Source: Klebsormidium nitens (Eukaryota > Streptophyta > Klebsormidiophyceae > Klebsormidiales > Klebsormidiaceae). From it: a stretch of 29,091 nucleotides of DNA. This document shows, piece after piece, positions 1-9,369 of this stretch. The position numbers and the translations under genes are program-made. The notes under the pieces were generated by a model. That model did not search any database and was not told the origin of the DNA. It saw only the letters and a program-made list of their open reading frames with translations. The stretch is from contig DF237800.1 of the NCBI GenBank assembly GCA_000708835.1, positions 1-29,091 of the forward strand. The letters are read 5' to 3'. Position 1 is the stretch's first letter. Every line of letters starts with the position of its first letter.

Positions 1-599
1 AGAGCCTCGAGCCCCAACTATCGAACGCCTTGAGATTCACACCCAGTGTGCTGACTCTTTATTGCCAGAACATCAAGAATGGTCGCGGGGACACCGTCTG
101 CGGAAGGTAAACCCAGTCCAGAAGTTGTGAAGCGGGATTGAGTTGAAATTCTGCTTACGTTAATTGCATCAGGATATTTTGCGAGTAACCTTTTGCAAAT
201 ATGAAGCTGATTAGAAGTTGATCACGGAGCAAACCTGCCACTCTTTCAGTAGCAACCGGCAGGCTTCAGATCTGGCAGCGGTTGAGGGTGAAGCCTCAAC
301 GTTTTCCTATCATCGCCAAGTGCTCGAGCAGGATCGAGGCCGTTGCTGTTTTCAGACGATTTACAGGTTGATCCTTTCCTGAACTTAAAGGATACATTGA
401 AGAAGGGGGTGTTTTTGCATAGACGAGCATGCGGCAAGTCACAGTGCTTGAGCAATTGTGAAAACCAATACATTCCAAATTCAAGATCGGCTCCACGTGC
501 GTCTGCACACCAGGATTTTAACAATCACTAGACAAGTCCGTCTCGCACTTGCTTCCAATCGCGGTCGTGTTTAGCGAGATTCCCGAACGTGCCAGATGC
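1..599. other. Unassigned leading sequence
   Basis: No supportable gene. Short frames exist on both strands but none has a recognisable motif. Around 285-330 there is a faint resemblance to the B-monomer end (GAAGC, then ATCATCGCCA), and near 58-66 a TTTATTGCCA like the degenerate monomer at 23047. These could be decayed repeat copies, but the similarity is too short to call. Confidence 0.3.
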
Positions 600-1000
600 G
601 GACACTCTGAGCCGCTGTCAAATGGTCTGTACATGGACGAGAAAAGGCGAGCACTCTTCACGACGCGCGCGCGGCCCAGAGAATCGGCATACTCTCCCAG
701 CTTATCGCTTTTCCGCTTTGAAGGCTCCGCTCATCCCCAGTCCGCCAGGGACTCTCTCTGTTCCGTTCCGTCTGCCTTTGGGCTTCCTTTGTTTGGTTCA
801 GGTTCCTTCCGACGTCGTTGCTTTCTTTCGCGCTTTTCAGACGGCCCTAGCTTGTTCCGCCGCTCCAGGTATCAGGTACAATTTTTCCGTACACCTTGCT
901 TCGTCTGCACCTCCGTTCCGCTCTCGCCCACCGGGCCGGATCATTCCGTTCTGCAGGCGAATACTTGACCTGCCGTGGACGCGCGCCAAATCGCGCAAGC
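600..1000. other. Pyrimidine-rich segment
   Basis: From about 690 to 960 the + strand is strongly enriched in C and T, with runs such as CTCTCTCTGTTCCGTTCCG, unlike the purine-rich leaders elsewhere. No counterpart was found in the rest of the window. Two overlapping frames (549-968 and 589-1056) are open but are Ser/Arg/Pro/Phe-rich with no domain, as expected from a biased composition. It could be a promoter or 5'-UTR region or a polypyrimidine tract; nothing in the sequence decides this. Confidence 0.35.
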
Positions 1001-1574
1001 AACGGCTTGAGACAACATCGACGCTGTACCATGCGCACAAATTATCAAATACATAGTGTCTGTGAACAACGTTTCGACATATTGCAAAGCATCTAGCTAG
1101 ATCCCGAGACCCAAATCCACAACCAGAATGCCATGCTCTGATGCAGAGGTCGAAGGCTCAGACTTCATGCATGATCCACCCCTGCAATGAGGCGCACCTC
1201 ACTTAATGTCGGTCGTCGTAGCCATATGTACAGCACAGTCGTTATAAGGACAACGAAGTCAAGTTATAAACTAAGGTAAGCAGGGCGGGTGCAATTGACC
1301 AAGTGTTTTAAAAAGCCTAGGATACACCACCCTCTTTTTATCTGGCCCTAATTCGAACGAAAGATGGCCCTGACGACTGATTCCCGTTCTGACCTCAAGC
1401 ACTTGGCATAACCATCTTGGACATCAAAGAATGGTTGTGGTGTTTGACAGTCAATGGCCTGATCACCTCAGTACTTCTGATCAAAATATAAATATTGGCA
1501 AACGCCCATATGCATCAGTGTTGGAAAAAGCGTTGGGGCGCCGACACAACCAAACCTTGCACCCTCCCCGCGCT
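1001..1574. other. Unassigned sequence
   Basis: No gene, RNA or clear repeat module is visible. One GTCGTAGCC-like string lies near 1217, reminiscent of the monomer end motif but without the rest of the monomer. Confidence 0.3.
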
Positions 1575-1905
1575 CTAAAAGCAATCGAAGTTTCTACAAT
1601 TGTCTGGGAATTCAGCAATGTATCGGAGACAACGCTCGGCAGACTGTCTCCTGAGTTCCAAAGGAATCCTTCCGCCACAGCCTCAACCACCGTTCAATCG
1701 TTTTGACCGGCGGGAGAAAAACTCGAAGGTAAATGTCAAAAATCATGATGGTGGCAATCATCCACTGTTCACTCAATTTTATGCTGTCTGAGGTAGAAAC
1801 ACGCACCATTGAGTGGACTACGAAAGGGCCGCGGCCAGTCGAACGATCGGTGCAGATCGCGAGAGCGCATGGGAAGAGCCAAGTTTTATCAGAAATTGCG
1901 AGCAA
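1575..1905 (+). repeat. Module R, copy 1
   Basis: Aligns by eye with 7160-7468. Shared landmarks are TCAACCACCGT, the CACTCAAT...ATTGAGTG inverted repeat around a conserved interior (CTGAGGTAGAA, CACGCACC), GGGCCGCGGCC, GCAGATCGC and GAGCGCATGGGAAGA. The short reading frames here are not preserved in the second copy because of indels, so I treat it as non-coding repeat. It runs directly into module T. Confidence 0.7.
1770..1815. other. Inverted repeat in module R, copy 1
   Basis: CACTCAAT at 1770-1777 is exactly complementary to ATTGAGTG at 1808-1815, with a 30-base interior. The second R copy keeps 7 of the 8 pairs at 7344-7350 and 7383-7389. Confidence 0.6.
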
Positions 1906-1929
1906 AATTTTATCAGGAATTGCAATTAA

Positions 1930-2062
1930 GCTTAGCTAGATCTGCTCTGCGTGCCCAAATGGCCTCAGTTTACAGGGGATCCCCTTCCCTTCTCTCAACC
2001 GGGCAGGAGAGAAGTGCGCAGACCATCATAGCCAGCTGTGACGTAGCGGGGAATCAATGGAC
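1930..2062 (+). repeat. Module T, copy 1
   Basis: Shares CCAAATGGCCTCAG, an imperfect palindrome around CCGGGCA, CATCATAGCCA and GTGACGTAGCGGGGAATC with copies at about 7490, 15420 and 20440. An 8-bp stem, CTTCTCTC (1989-1996) with GAGAGAAG (2007-2014), closes a 10-base loop containing CCGGGCA. Its end, CATCATAGCC, is the motif that also ends modules A and B. Confidence 0.7.
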
Positions 2063-2397
2063 ACTTCTCTTATAGCCCGTGCGCATCAAAGGCATGGGGC
2101 GGTGTGCATGTACAGGCGCATTGTGAATGCGAAGTTCGCATGGACATGTTCTTGCAACGATATTCGACAGCCTAGAACCGAACGAAGAAACGACCTATTC
2201 TGCATTGCACTAGCCGCGCTGCCACGAAGTGGCCAGCAGGCGCTATTCTAGGGTCTAAGAACTACGCCTGCCTAGAAACGACTAATGCTCGTGCTGAATT
2301 GATCGAATGTCCACAATTCGGTCCTCCGGTCGAAGCGTCGCCAGTCGCTGTCCCTGCTAGTACCGTGAGCGGCAGCATCAATCGAGGGAATACGAGT
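2063..2397. other. Extra segment absent from the paralogous copy
   Basis: In the second copy the sequence passes from module T (GTGACGTAGTGGGGAATC near 7610-7627) to ATGGTCGACG near 7651 within about 25 bases. Here about 335 bases separate the corresponding landmarks. It contains a perfect palindrome, ATGCGAA-G-TTCGCAT, at 2127-2141. No gene is recognisable. It is either an insertion in this copy or a deletion in the other. Confidence 0.5.
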
Positions 2398-2654
2398 GGG
2401 TATATGGTCGATCGACGCAGGCCCCGGACCAAGGACTGCAACGACGTCCGAAACACTATTCTTGTCACTCGATAGCGCCCCTTAGTTTTTGGGGTCTCAT
2501 AACGGCTTTCGTATCAAGAAAATGGGAGTCCGGCCTACTGGCGTCAGAAGTGCGATAGCCCGCGCCAACCGGAACTTGCATCTGAAAACACACTGACCGA
2601 AGTTGGTAACGCAGACCGCTACAATGAGAATTCCTCTTGCTATGAGAGTTCCAG
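2398..2654 (+). repeat. Module S, copy 1
   Basis: Matches 7644-8004. Shared blocks include GGACTGC.ACGACGTC, GATAGCGCCCCT, GCGATAGCCCGCGCCAA and GCATCTG.AAACACACT. It lies directly upstream of module A in both copies. Confidence 0.65.
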
Positions 2655-2925
2655 GGGTTCGTTTGCGCATGCTAAAGCAGAGCATTAAAGGCGCCACCGT
2701 CCAGATGACCACGTGGCACGATCTGGGGTTGACCGACGCCGTCATGAGGCTACGTACTGTTCCGCCGGGTGGCGAGTCGCAGTACGCCCCGCTAGAGTGC
2801 ACTGAACGGCCTCAACTTTGAACGGCAACGGTGGGCCAGATTGTACTGACGCTCAGGGACTTAGTATCATAGCCGGCGTTGAAACAGGACCTTGACTCAC
2901 CAGATCGATCAAGCACCTTCATCAG
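2655..2925 (+). repeat. Module A, copy 1
   Basis: One of eight copies. In order it has GCGCATGC...AAAGGCGCC, GATGACCACGTGGCACGAT with a perfect G-box palindrome CCACGTGG at 2709-2716, GGTGGCGAGTCGCAGTACGCC, GCACTGAACGGC, a TGGGC/GCTCA stem (one G-U) and TATCATAGCCGG, then CTTGACTCACCAGATCGATC. It is followed by the purine-rich leader of a B block. No conserved reading frame was seen. Confidence 0.75.
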
Positions 2926-3079
2926 GGAACGGACCTTTAAGGTTGAAAGGAGAAAGGAAGGTTGAAGCTTTTTGAAAAAGGTTGACCTTACGTTGAAGAC
3001 GCTCCGTCGTGCAGCAAAAACTTAAAAGGAACTGCACTCAGAGCGGGCGTGCAATCGTACGTGGTGAGTCAACAATTTG
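2926..3079. other. A-to-B linker, purine-rich
   Basis: Rich in A and G with repeated AAGGTTGA strings. Contains GAAGACGCTCCGTCGTGC, which recurs after module A at 16745 (GCTCCGTCGTG) and 22720 (GACGCTCCAACGTGC). No gene. Confidence 0.45.
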
Positions 3080-3645
3080 CAGCAGAGAATGATTCGGACG
3101 GTTGGGCGAAGGGGAAGAGGAAGAATTAGAAAGCAGACCGTAATGGAAAAATGGCGTCAGAGCAAACACCCGAAGAGGAAGAGTGGGGTTCACACCCCGA
3201 GGCACCGCTCTTCATAGCCACTATTTTACGTGATTTCACCGGGATGACGAGGAATACCGACTGTCAAAAGACTCTGCTGTCGCGAAGGCGTCAGAGGAAA
3301 ATCCACAGAGTGGGGCTCATACGTCCCCGGTGCACAGCTTATCATAACCACTCGTTCGCGTGGTGATTGGCACGCGTCAAGGTGTTGAATTAATAGCCCA
3401 AGTCTAAGCACCTTGCTGATGAATACCGCTCTGCGCGAAATCACGCTTTGCCATAGCCACGGGTTCCCATGTTCAGAAAGCGACCGAAACCTAAGAATCC
3501 CGATTGGGCTGATTGTCTTAATGTTTTGGCGTTAGAGCAGACGAAGTACAAATGGGGCTCATCCCCCGAGACACGGCTTGTCATAGCCAACTGTTCGCGT
3601 CAACCGAAAGCTGCCTCGGTAGTAAGAAAGCGACCTACTCTATTT
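3080..3645 (+). repeat. B block 1: purine leader plus four monomers
   Basis: The leader (about 3080-3150) is purine-rich and ends in AATGGCGTCAGAGC. Four monomers follow, with the TCATAGCC-type motif at 3212, 3342, 3451 and 3581 (spacing 130, 109, 130). Monomer types match B2 (from 5346) and B3 position by position: the second has CACAGCTTATCATA, the third ATAGCCACGGGTTC..GGTCAGAAAGCG-like sequence, the fourth ACGGCTTGTCATAGCCA followed by AAAGCTGCCTC. G4/C4 palindromes are visible, for example at 3185-3198. Confidence 0.8.
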
Positions 3646-3735
3646 GCAAGGAAAACAAATATGCGTGGCAAGGCCGGAGCCTTTACAGACGGCCCCCTCC
3701 TTGTCAGATTCGGCACTTTTCTATGACAAAATAGA
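3646..3735 (+). repeat. Module C, copy 1
   Basis: Follows the last B monomer, as in all complete cassettes. Has TTTGCAAGGAAAACAAATATGCG, a GGCCG (3672-3676) / CGGCC (3690-3694) stem around GAGCCTTTACAGA, and CTCCTTGTCAGATTCGGCACT, shared with 5890-5925 and 8820-8845. Confidence 0.7.
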
Positions 3736-4045
3736 AACGAAGAGAACCTAATTCGGATTGATCGCTTTCGGACTTGCGTACATGCTGAAAATTCTTGATC
3801 GGGGCTGCTTGTTTCTATCCTCGAGGGGCAAGATACAACTCTGATGCAGAAGTGATGCTGACGACACCACTTTTCGAAGCTCGCGCTCGTGACGTGGCGC
3901 CATCATGGTCACTGAGGCCCTTTGAACTTGAGATCTAGTAAATGAAGAACGAATTACAATCGATTGACTAAAAGAGAAGCTCACCTACCGCCCACCTCCG
4001 AAGACGTCAAAGATTGAACTGCGGATGAGCGGTTCACAACTTCCT
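3736..4045 (+). repeat. Module D, copy 1
   Basis: Matches 5946-6270 and 8846-9145. Shared blocks are AGAGAA..AACCCAATCCGGAC (AACCTAATTCGGATTG here), TATCGCT/GATCGCTT, CTTGATCGGGGCTGCTTG, GCAGAAGT.ATGCTGACG.ACCA, TGGCGCCATCATGGTC, CCGCCCACCT.CGAAGACGTCAAA and GCGGATGAGCGG. No coding potential is shared between copies. Confidence 0.7.
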
Positions 4046-4204
4046 TTTCATCCGGACATGTTGAAGTGGAGTTAGTAACGCAGGTGGCTGCAACGAGGCT
4101 AACGCGCGCGCGCCTCCAAGACCTTGCTCAACTTGGGCTGGCGTTGCTTCGAGCCGTTATATGTAAGCGTTCAGTTGGGTAGTTTTATTCCGTGGTTCTC
4201 GGCT
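4046..4204. other. Short linker with alternating CG run
   Basis: Joins module D directly to a new module A without the E, F or G modules seen elsewhere. Contains the alternating run CGCGCGCGCG at 4103-4112. No gene. Confidence 0.4.
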
Positions 4205-4445
4205 TGCGCGGACCTGCCAACAGAACAACAAAGGCGTCGGGGAGTTGACCACGTGGCAGGATTGGAGTGGTCGACGAATCACCTCCAAGAGGGTGGCGAA
4301 TAGCAGTACAACCTCAAAAGGCAATGAACGGCTCCCAATCGGCCAGCTTCAACAGTGGACCACATTAAAATGAAGCCCACTGGACGTTTTGCATCATAGC
4401 CGATATTCAGAAGGATCTTGTTTCTCCAGATGAGCGAACGGCTCC
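4205..4445 (+). repeat. Module A, copy 2
   Basis: Has TTGACCACGTGGCAGGATTGG with the perfect CCACGTGG palindrome at 4249-4256, then GGTGGCGAATAGCAGTAC, AATGAACGGCT, GCATCATAGCCGAT and a B block. The internal stem has shifted to CAGTGG/CCACTG (6 bp). Confidence 0.72.
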
Positions 4446-4559
4446 ATCGATGTACAAGAAACGCTGGGGATTTGAAATGGCACCAGTGTTGCTGTGTTGA
4501 TTTAAGCATTTCACCTGTTTTACTGCGACAAGCCACAAAAGAACTTGCAGCTGCCAGAG

Positions 4560-5840
4560 CGGAAGACGGAGGCCTAAAGAGACGAGTGGGTGAAAGAAGA
4601 AGACGCAATTGAGCAAAACTTACTGGACAAGAGGCGTCATGGTAAACGAGACAAAGAGGCTTGGCGCTCACCCCCGGAAGCACCGCTTGTCACAGCCTAC
4701 TTGCTTGCGGGTTCAAGGCTTATAAGAATGAACTACTTAGTAGCCCGTTTCTGAGCAAGAAAATGCTGATCAAGCGGCGTCAGACCATTTTCGTGATCGA
4801 ACGGTTCGGGGCTCTGCTTACCCCGACTCTTGTACGCGCGCTTAATTCGTCGTAGCCACGGGGTTACGTGATTTCGGAACTAGAAAGACATCAAGTCCTT
4901 GACAGTTTGGCTCATTGAAATGGCGTCAAATGACGGCTGATACCCTGAGGCATGGCTTCAATCGTAGCACGTATCATCACGTAAACAAAAAGCATCTGGT
5001 AAGGAGCGACGGATCGAAATATTAGTGAAATAGCGTCAGAAAAAAAACCTTCCAAGACCCTGATTTCTTAAACCAGGGACCGTGTCTAAAACCTGGCTCG
5101 TTTAAGACACCGGCCGTCTTAAAGCGGGTGTCCAAATCGGCCCTGTCGTTTCTAGAGCTAGAGTCAAATGGCGTCAGAAAAACACCCTTCCAAGACGGCT
5201 ACGATCACAGGCACAGCTTGTCAGAGAAAACTGGCGACTCAGCCAAAAGGAGGTAGAAATTTGAAAACTCAGACCGTGCTGGGAAGGTGGCGTCAGAGTC
5301 AATGGACCGAGTGAAATGTGGGCGCTCACCCTGAAGCACCGCTCGTCACAGCCAATTGGTCTGCGTGATTTTGGAAATCTAAAACGACGAAGAATACGTC
5401 CAAGTCTGAACTGACCGTACTGTTGCGATGGCGTCAGAGACTCACTGAACAGAATACTGTAGCAGGAGAATACTGGGGCTTGTACCCCAAAGCACAGCTT
5501 ATCATAGCCACTTGTTCCGCGAGATGAACAAGAGTCAGAATAACCGGATTTGCTTGATCCTAAGCAGACCTTGCTGGTGAATTGATTACATAGCAACTTT
5601 TGCCTGAGGACCGGGCTCACAAACCAAGGCACGGATTGTCATAGCTACGGGTTCATGTGGTCAGAAAGCGAGCAGAACGTAAGAAGACAGGATGGGGTTA
5701 ATGTATGACGGTGCTGAGAATTTGGCGTCAGAGCAAGCAAGTACAAATGGGGCTCAACTCCAACCCCAACACACGGTGTTGTCATAGCCACTTGAGTCAC
5801 GTTAACCAAAAGCTGCCTCCGTAATCGAAAAAAGACGGAC
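4560..5840 (+). repeat. B block 2: leader plus about eight monomers
   Basis: The leader at 4560-4645 is purine-rich (GAGACGAGTGGGTGAAAG). End motifs are visible at 4690, 4850, 4962 (degenerate), about 5220 (degenerate), 5346, 5502, 5639 and 5782. The last four form a regular tetramer, like B1 and B3. The first half is irregular and contains 5041-5160, a segment with strong stem-loop potential flanked by direct repeats of GGCGTCAGAAAAA...CCTTCCAAGAC. Confidence 0.75.
5067..5110. other. Two mutually exclusive stem-loops
   Basis: GTGTCTAAAAC (5082-5092) pairs with GTTTAAGACAC (5100-5110), 10 of 11 positions, across a 7-base loop. Alternatively, CTTAAAC (5067-5073) plus CAGG (5074-5077) pair with CCTG (5092-5095) plus GTTTAAG (5100-5106). 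Both folds need GTTTAAG. Seen directly in the sequence; any function is inference. Confidence 0.5.
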
Positions 5841-5945
5841 CCTGCATGCAAGGAAAAAATATGCGCGACAAGGCGGGAGCTTTTAAAAGACCGGCCCGCT
5901 CCTTGTCAGATTCGATATTCTGCTACGCGATATTCGGCTAGACAA
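5841..5945 (+). repeat. Module C, copy 2
   Basis: TGCATGCAAGGAAAAAATATGCGC, then GCGGGAGC...GACCGGCCCGC, where the outer GCGGG/CCCGC can still pair, and GCTCCTTGTCAGATTCG. Follows the fourth monomer, as elsewhere. Confidence 0.68.
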
Positions 5946-6559
5946 GTATAGAGAAAGAGAACCCAATCCGGACGTATCGCTATCAGACCCACTTCCTATA
6001 TATCGACCATCCGCTTGATCGGGGCTGCTTGAAGTTGAACCTCCAAGTGGCAAGAATTGAACGAAAGCAGAAGTCATGCTGACGGAACCAGTATTCGATA
6101 GTGGCGCCTGTTGCGTGGCGACATCATGGTCTATGAAACGAGCTGATGATGAACCTCAGGGTCAATACAGTAGTTTTACTGACTCTGGAATTGAGTGACT
6201 CGAAATCAGAGCGATTCGCGGGCTTTGCCGCCCACCTTCGAAGACGTCAAAAGCAGCAGTGCGGATGAGCGGCGAACCCGGCCGCATTCGCGGTTCAGCG
6301 ACTTCTGTTCATAAGCTGCGTCATTCATCCGTAAGTTCGTTAATAAATGGTAACGAGCCTTGGTTTTCCGGCCTTCTGAGACAAAGTGCATAGCCGGATT
6401 CTACGAGGCAGAATTTACGGACTATATCGGACGCTTTATCAAGCCGCTCACGGGCTGCTTCAATAACTGAGATAGAGATGCAAGTTTCGAAGCTTTGCCA
6501 AGCCTCTGGAAAGCGTAGGTCGTGCGGACAAGGAGCATTCTCACAACTTACTCTCATCC
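5946..6559 (+). repeat. Module D, copy 2, with D-to-E linker
   Basis: D proper is about 5946-6270 (CCCAATCCGGACGTATCGCT, CTTGATCGGGGCTGCTTGAAG, TGGCGCC, GCCCACCTTCGAAGACGTCAAA, TGCGGATGAGCGG). The next 290 bases align with 9146-9369: ATTCTACGAGGCAGAAT, GGCTGCTTCAATAACTGAG, GAAGCTTTGCC and GACCCGTGCAGGCTAT have matching blocks there. So 5946-6990 and 8846-9800 form a paralogous pair of about 1 kb. Confidence 0.68.
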
Positions 6560-6990
6560 TTGGCAGGAAGACCCGTGCAGGCTATCAAGGCCGTTGTAGA
6601 GAATATTATGCGGGCTGTTCAACAATATGAATCGGGCGTCAGAGCGACGGAAAAGCGGATCTCCTTCCGACAAGGATTGCAGAGCGCTCCTCAATGCCTG
6701 ATCCTCACACCCAGCCCGTTAGCGCTGCGGTCTTCATTCAAGCGTGAATCATCTAACAGCTAAGTAGTCAACAAACAAGAAGAGCAGCTACGGCCCCCAC
6801 CGGCCTCTGTTCGGCAGCTTGCAAAGAAGGACCCGCGTAAGGGAGCAAGACCCTCAGCATGTGCCTCATTTCTTTCTGGCCCTTGCGAGAGTGGAGAACG
6901 TGGAGACATGAGTGCAAGGCCTGACTTGACCGTTCGACTTATAGGCCACGATGGCGAACAATGCCGCTTGGCTCTTGGCCGTGGTAAACG
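6560..6990 (+). repeat. Module E, copy 1
   Basis: Begins with AGACCCGTGCAGGCTAT and continues through CGGGCGTCAGAGC, CTCCTCAATGCCTGATCCTCAC, GCCTCTGTT, GACCCTCAGCATGTGCCTC, TTCTGGCCC and CTGACTTGACCGTTCGACT. All have counterparts at 9370-9800; the CTCAGC.CG.GCATC..TCGTCCTGGCC block also recurs at 14295, 18543, 21910 and 26217. Confidence 0.65.
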
Positions 6991-7159
6991 GTGCGGAACA
7001 AAAAGGAGGAGCGAAGGCCTCGAGTCCGTTGATAATGCGATTCGCAAGCGCCCAATTGAAGCAGTGCCGGGGCCGGAAAAAAAGTGCTGGGCGGCCCGGT
7101 ATATGACCACATTCAAATGCACCTTCGTCGTGCTCGAAGATCCATTGAACCCCCCATAA
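6991..7159. other. E-to-R linker
   Basis: Contains TCCGTTGATAATGCGATTCGCAAGCGC and a GTATATGACCACATTCAAATGC string. The short frames on both strands have no recognisable domain. No gene called. Confidence 0.35.
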
Positions 7160-7468
7160 TCCAATTGCGTTTCTCGGAAACCTTCTCGAAGAAGAACGCT
7201 TGGTACTAAGAACCTCTTCTGAGTTTTCGAAGGAGTATCCCCCTACAGGTCTCAACCACCGTGCACTCGTTCCGGCCCGGCTGACAGAAAGCTTGAAAAG
7301 AGCAGCCAACCAGTACCATGACGACAACCGTTCACCAATTGTTCACTCAAGTTATGCTGCCTGAGGTAGAAGCACGCACCGATTGAGTGCTGTACAAAAG
7401 GGCCGCGGCCGGTTCGACGGTTGACTGCAGATCGCAAGAGCGCATGGGAAGAACCAACTTTGTCAAGA
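7160..7468 (+). repeat. Module R, copy 2
   Basis: Second copy of 1575-1905, with the same landmark order. Keeps the inverted repeat CACTCAA (7344-7350) / TTGAGTG (7383-7389), with a 32-base interior including CTGAGGTAGAAGCACGCACC. Confidence 0.7.
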
Positions 7469-7477
7469 ATTGCAAGT

Positions 7478-7643
7478 AAACCTTTCTAGAAGTTGTCTGC
7501 GTGCCTAAATGGCCTCTGGTTACAAGGAGTTCTCTCCCCTCAGCCGGGCAGTAAAGAGGTGCCCTGGCAAAGCATCATAGCAGGCCGTTTCTCGTACCAG
7601 AATATGCTGTGACGTAGTGGGGAATCGAACTACAGATTGCGAC
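7478..7643 (+). repeat. Module T, copy 2
   Basis: CTAAATGGCCTCTGGTTACA, CTCAGCCGGGCAG, AAGCATCATAGCA and GTGACGTAGTGGGGAATCG. The stem flanking CCGGGCA is weakened here to CCTC/GAGG (7538-7541, 7556-7559). Confidence 0.68.
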
Positions 7644-8004
7644 TGGGCTTATGGTCGACGGGGGCTTTGGATCAACTTGAAGGACTGCCACGACGTCTGA
7701 AGCATCTGCCTTTGTCCCTTGATAGCGCCCCTCTTTATGGTTGCATCACAAGGTGTTTTCAAAACCCTTGATAATGTGGATCAATGTACTTAAAGCGCGA
7801 TAGCCCGCGCCAAGAGAATTCGCATCTGCAAACACACTAGCCCAATTCGGAAACGGAGACCATTAAAGTATGAGGGATATATACACTTGCTTTTCAGAAC
7901 GTTGACGACACGGGGCGTTCGACTTCCTGCAAACCTTCATAAAGTTGAGCGTTGGACGGGTTCGTCTTACTACGTACGTGGCTTCCAAGGCCCCGTTTGC
8001 GCAT
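7644..8004 (+). repeat. Module S, copy 2
   Basis: Matches 2398-2654 (GATAGCGCCCCTC, GCGATAGCCCGCGCCAA, GCATCTGCAAACACACTAG). Leads into module A in the same way. Confidence 0.65.
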
Positions 8005-8249
8005 GCAAAAGCAAAGCAGCAAAGGCGCCGCCATGTAGTTGACCACGTGGCACGATTGGGGTAATCGACGACGTCATGGTACTATAAGAGTGGCGAGTCG
8101 CAGTACGCTCTAGAAAGCACTGATTGAACGGCTTCAATCTGGGCAGCAACGGTGGGCCACAATATTGGACTGAAGCCCAGGCGAGCTTGGCATCATAGCC
8201 GGATTCGAAGAGAAACCTTTGTTCACCAGTTCGAACGAAAATCCGTTTA
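8005..8249 (+). repeat. Module A, copy 3
   Basis: GCAAAGGCGCCGCC, TTGACCACGTGGCACGATTGG with CCACGTGG at 8043-8050, GAGTGGCGAGTCGCAGTACGC, GAACGGCTTCAATCTGGGC, a TGGGC/GCCCA stem, GGCATCATAGCCGG. Confidence 0.75.
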
Positions 8250-8755
8250 TTCAGCGGGCTCATGCCCCGAAGCACCGCTAGTCACATCCACTTGTGCGCG
8301 TGACATGTAAGTTTCAGAATAACCAAGAATACCGACTCTCAAATGACCGTGCTGATGCAAAGGCGTCAGAGGACAAGCCCCACTCACGACAGATTGGGGC
8401 TCACACCCCAAAGCACAGCTTATCATAGCCGCTCGTTCGCATGATTGGCAAGCGTCAAGATAACGAAGTTAGCTTGACTCTAAGAAGACCTTCCTGGTGA
8501 ATCAGTTCAAAGCAACTTTCAACCGAGGTTCTGACTCACCCCAGATCAGAGCAAAATTTTTCAGAGCCACATGTTCAATTCACATGGTCAGAAAGCGCCC
8601 AAAACGCAAGAAGACCGGATGGGCTGATCGTGTTACTGTTTTGGCGTCAAACCAGATGAAACACAAATGGGCTTATAGCCCAACTTTACACGCCTTGTCA
8701 TAGCCACTTGTTCAGGTCAACCCAAAGCTGCCTCCGTAGTATTATAGAGAAAGAC
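8250..8755 (+). repeat. B block 3: four monomers
   Basis: End motifs at 8282, 8423, 8561 and 8699 (spacing 141, 138, 138) make this the most regular tetramer. No leader is present; the first monomer follows A directly. Palindromes are clear: TTGGGG-CTCACA-CCCCAA at 8394-8411 and TGGGCT-TAT-AGCCCA at 8668-8682. Monomer types match B1 and B2 in order. Confidence 0.82.
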
Positions 8756-8845
8756 CGACTTTGCAATCAGGGAGAAGTGTGCGCCGCAAGGCCTAGCTGG
8801 AGCCTTCGACGACCGGCGCGCTCCTTGTGAAGTTCGGCACTCTGC
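8756..8845 (+). repeat. Module C, copy 3
   Basis: GTGTGCGCCGCAAGG, then a GCTGG (8796-8800) / CCGGC (8813-8817) stem with one U-G pair around AGCCTTCGACGA, then CGCTCCTTGTGAAGTTCGGCACTCTGCTATGAC. Confidence 0.7.
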
Positions 8846-9369
8846 TATGACCAATCAAAGAGAAAGAAAACCCAAATCCGGACCTATCGCTTGCGGACTC
8901 ATTTCTATGTCGACACGCTTCTTGCTCGGGGCTGCTCGATGTTCATCTAGAAGCCAAAAGCTGACGTAGTGTTGACGGTACCAGTTGTCCAGCTCGCGCT
9001 TGTTGATCAGTGGCGCCATCATGATCTCCCGCCAAACCTGAGGACTAGAAGACGAAGGACTCCAGAATTGAGTGAGTCAACGAAAGCGATCTGTGAGCTC
9101 TGCTGCCCAGCTTTGAAGCCCTGAACACTAGAATTGCGGATGAGCCGACTCGTGCTCCCGGTTTAGCGGTATTGTACGCAATGATGGGCCAGTTTTCCTT
9201 CTTCTTCGACACCAAATTCCGAGGCAGGAATGAAAATTATTTAGCAGTATGCCAACGGACTGCTCCAATGGACAGAAAACAGAGTTGAATACTGAAGCTT
9301 TGCCCACTTTCAAAATCCTAAGGTGGTGACAAAAGCTTACCCGCAACGTATTCTCAGAAAAGGCACGAC
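8846..9369 (+). repeat. Module D, copy 3, with D-to-E linker
   Basis: CCCAAATCCGGACCTATCGCTT, CTTGCTCGGGGCTGCTCG, GTTGACGGTACCAG, AGCTCGCGCTTGTTG, TGGCGCCATCATGATC and TTGCGGATGAGC, all in the order of copies 1 and 2. The linker aligns with 6271-6559. Confidence 0.68.

Noticed and set aside
549-1056. Frames of 139 and 155 residues at the start of the window
   Set aside because: Both overlap in different frames over a compositionally biased tract and show no domain or sensible start context.
1788-1796. TGAGGTAG inside the module R inverted repeat, like a let-7 seed
   Set aside because: Only eight bases match, the rest of let-7 does not, and the fold is not a microRNA precursor.
4103-4112. 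CGCGCGCGCG as a Z-DNA element
   Set aside because: Too short to claim, and similar CG runs occur elsewhere in the window without a consistent context.
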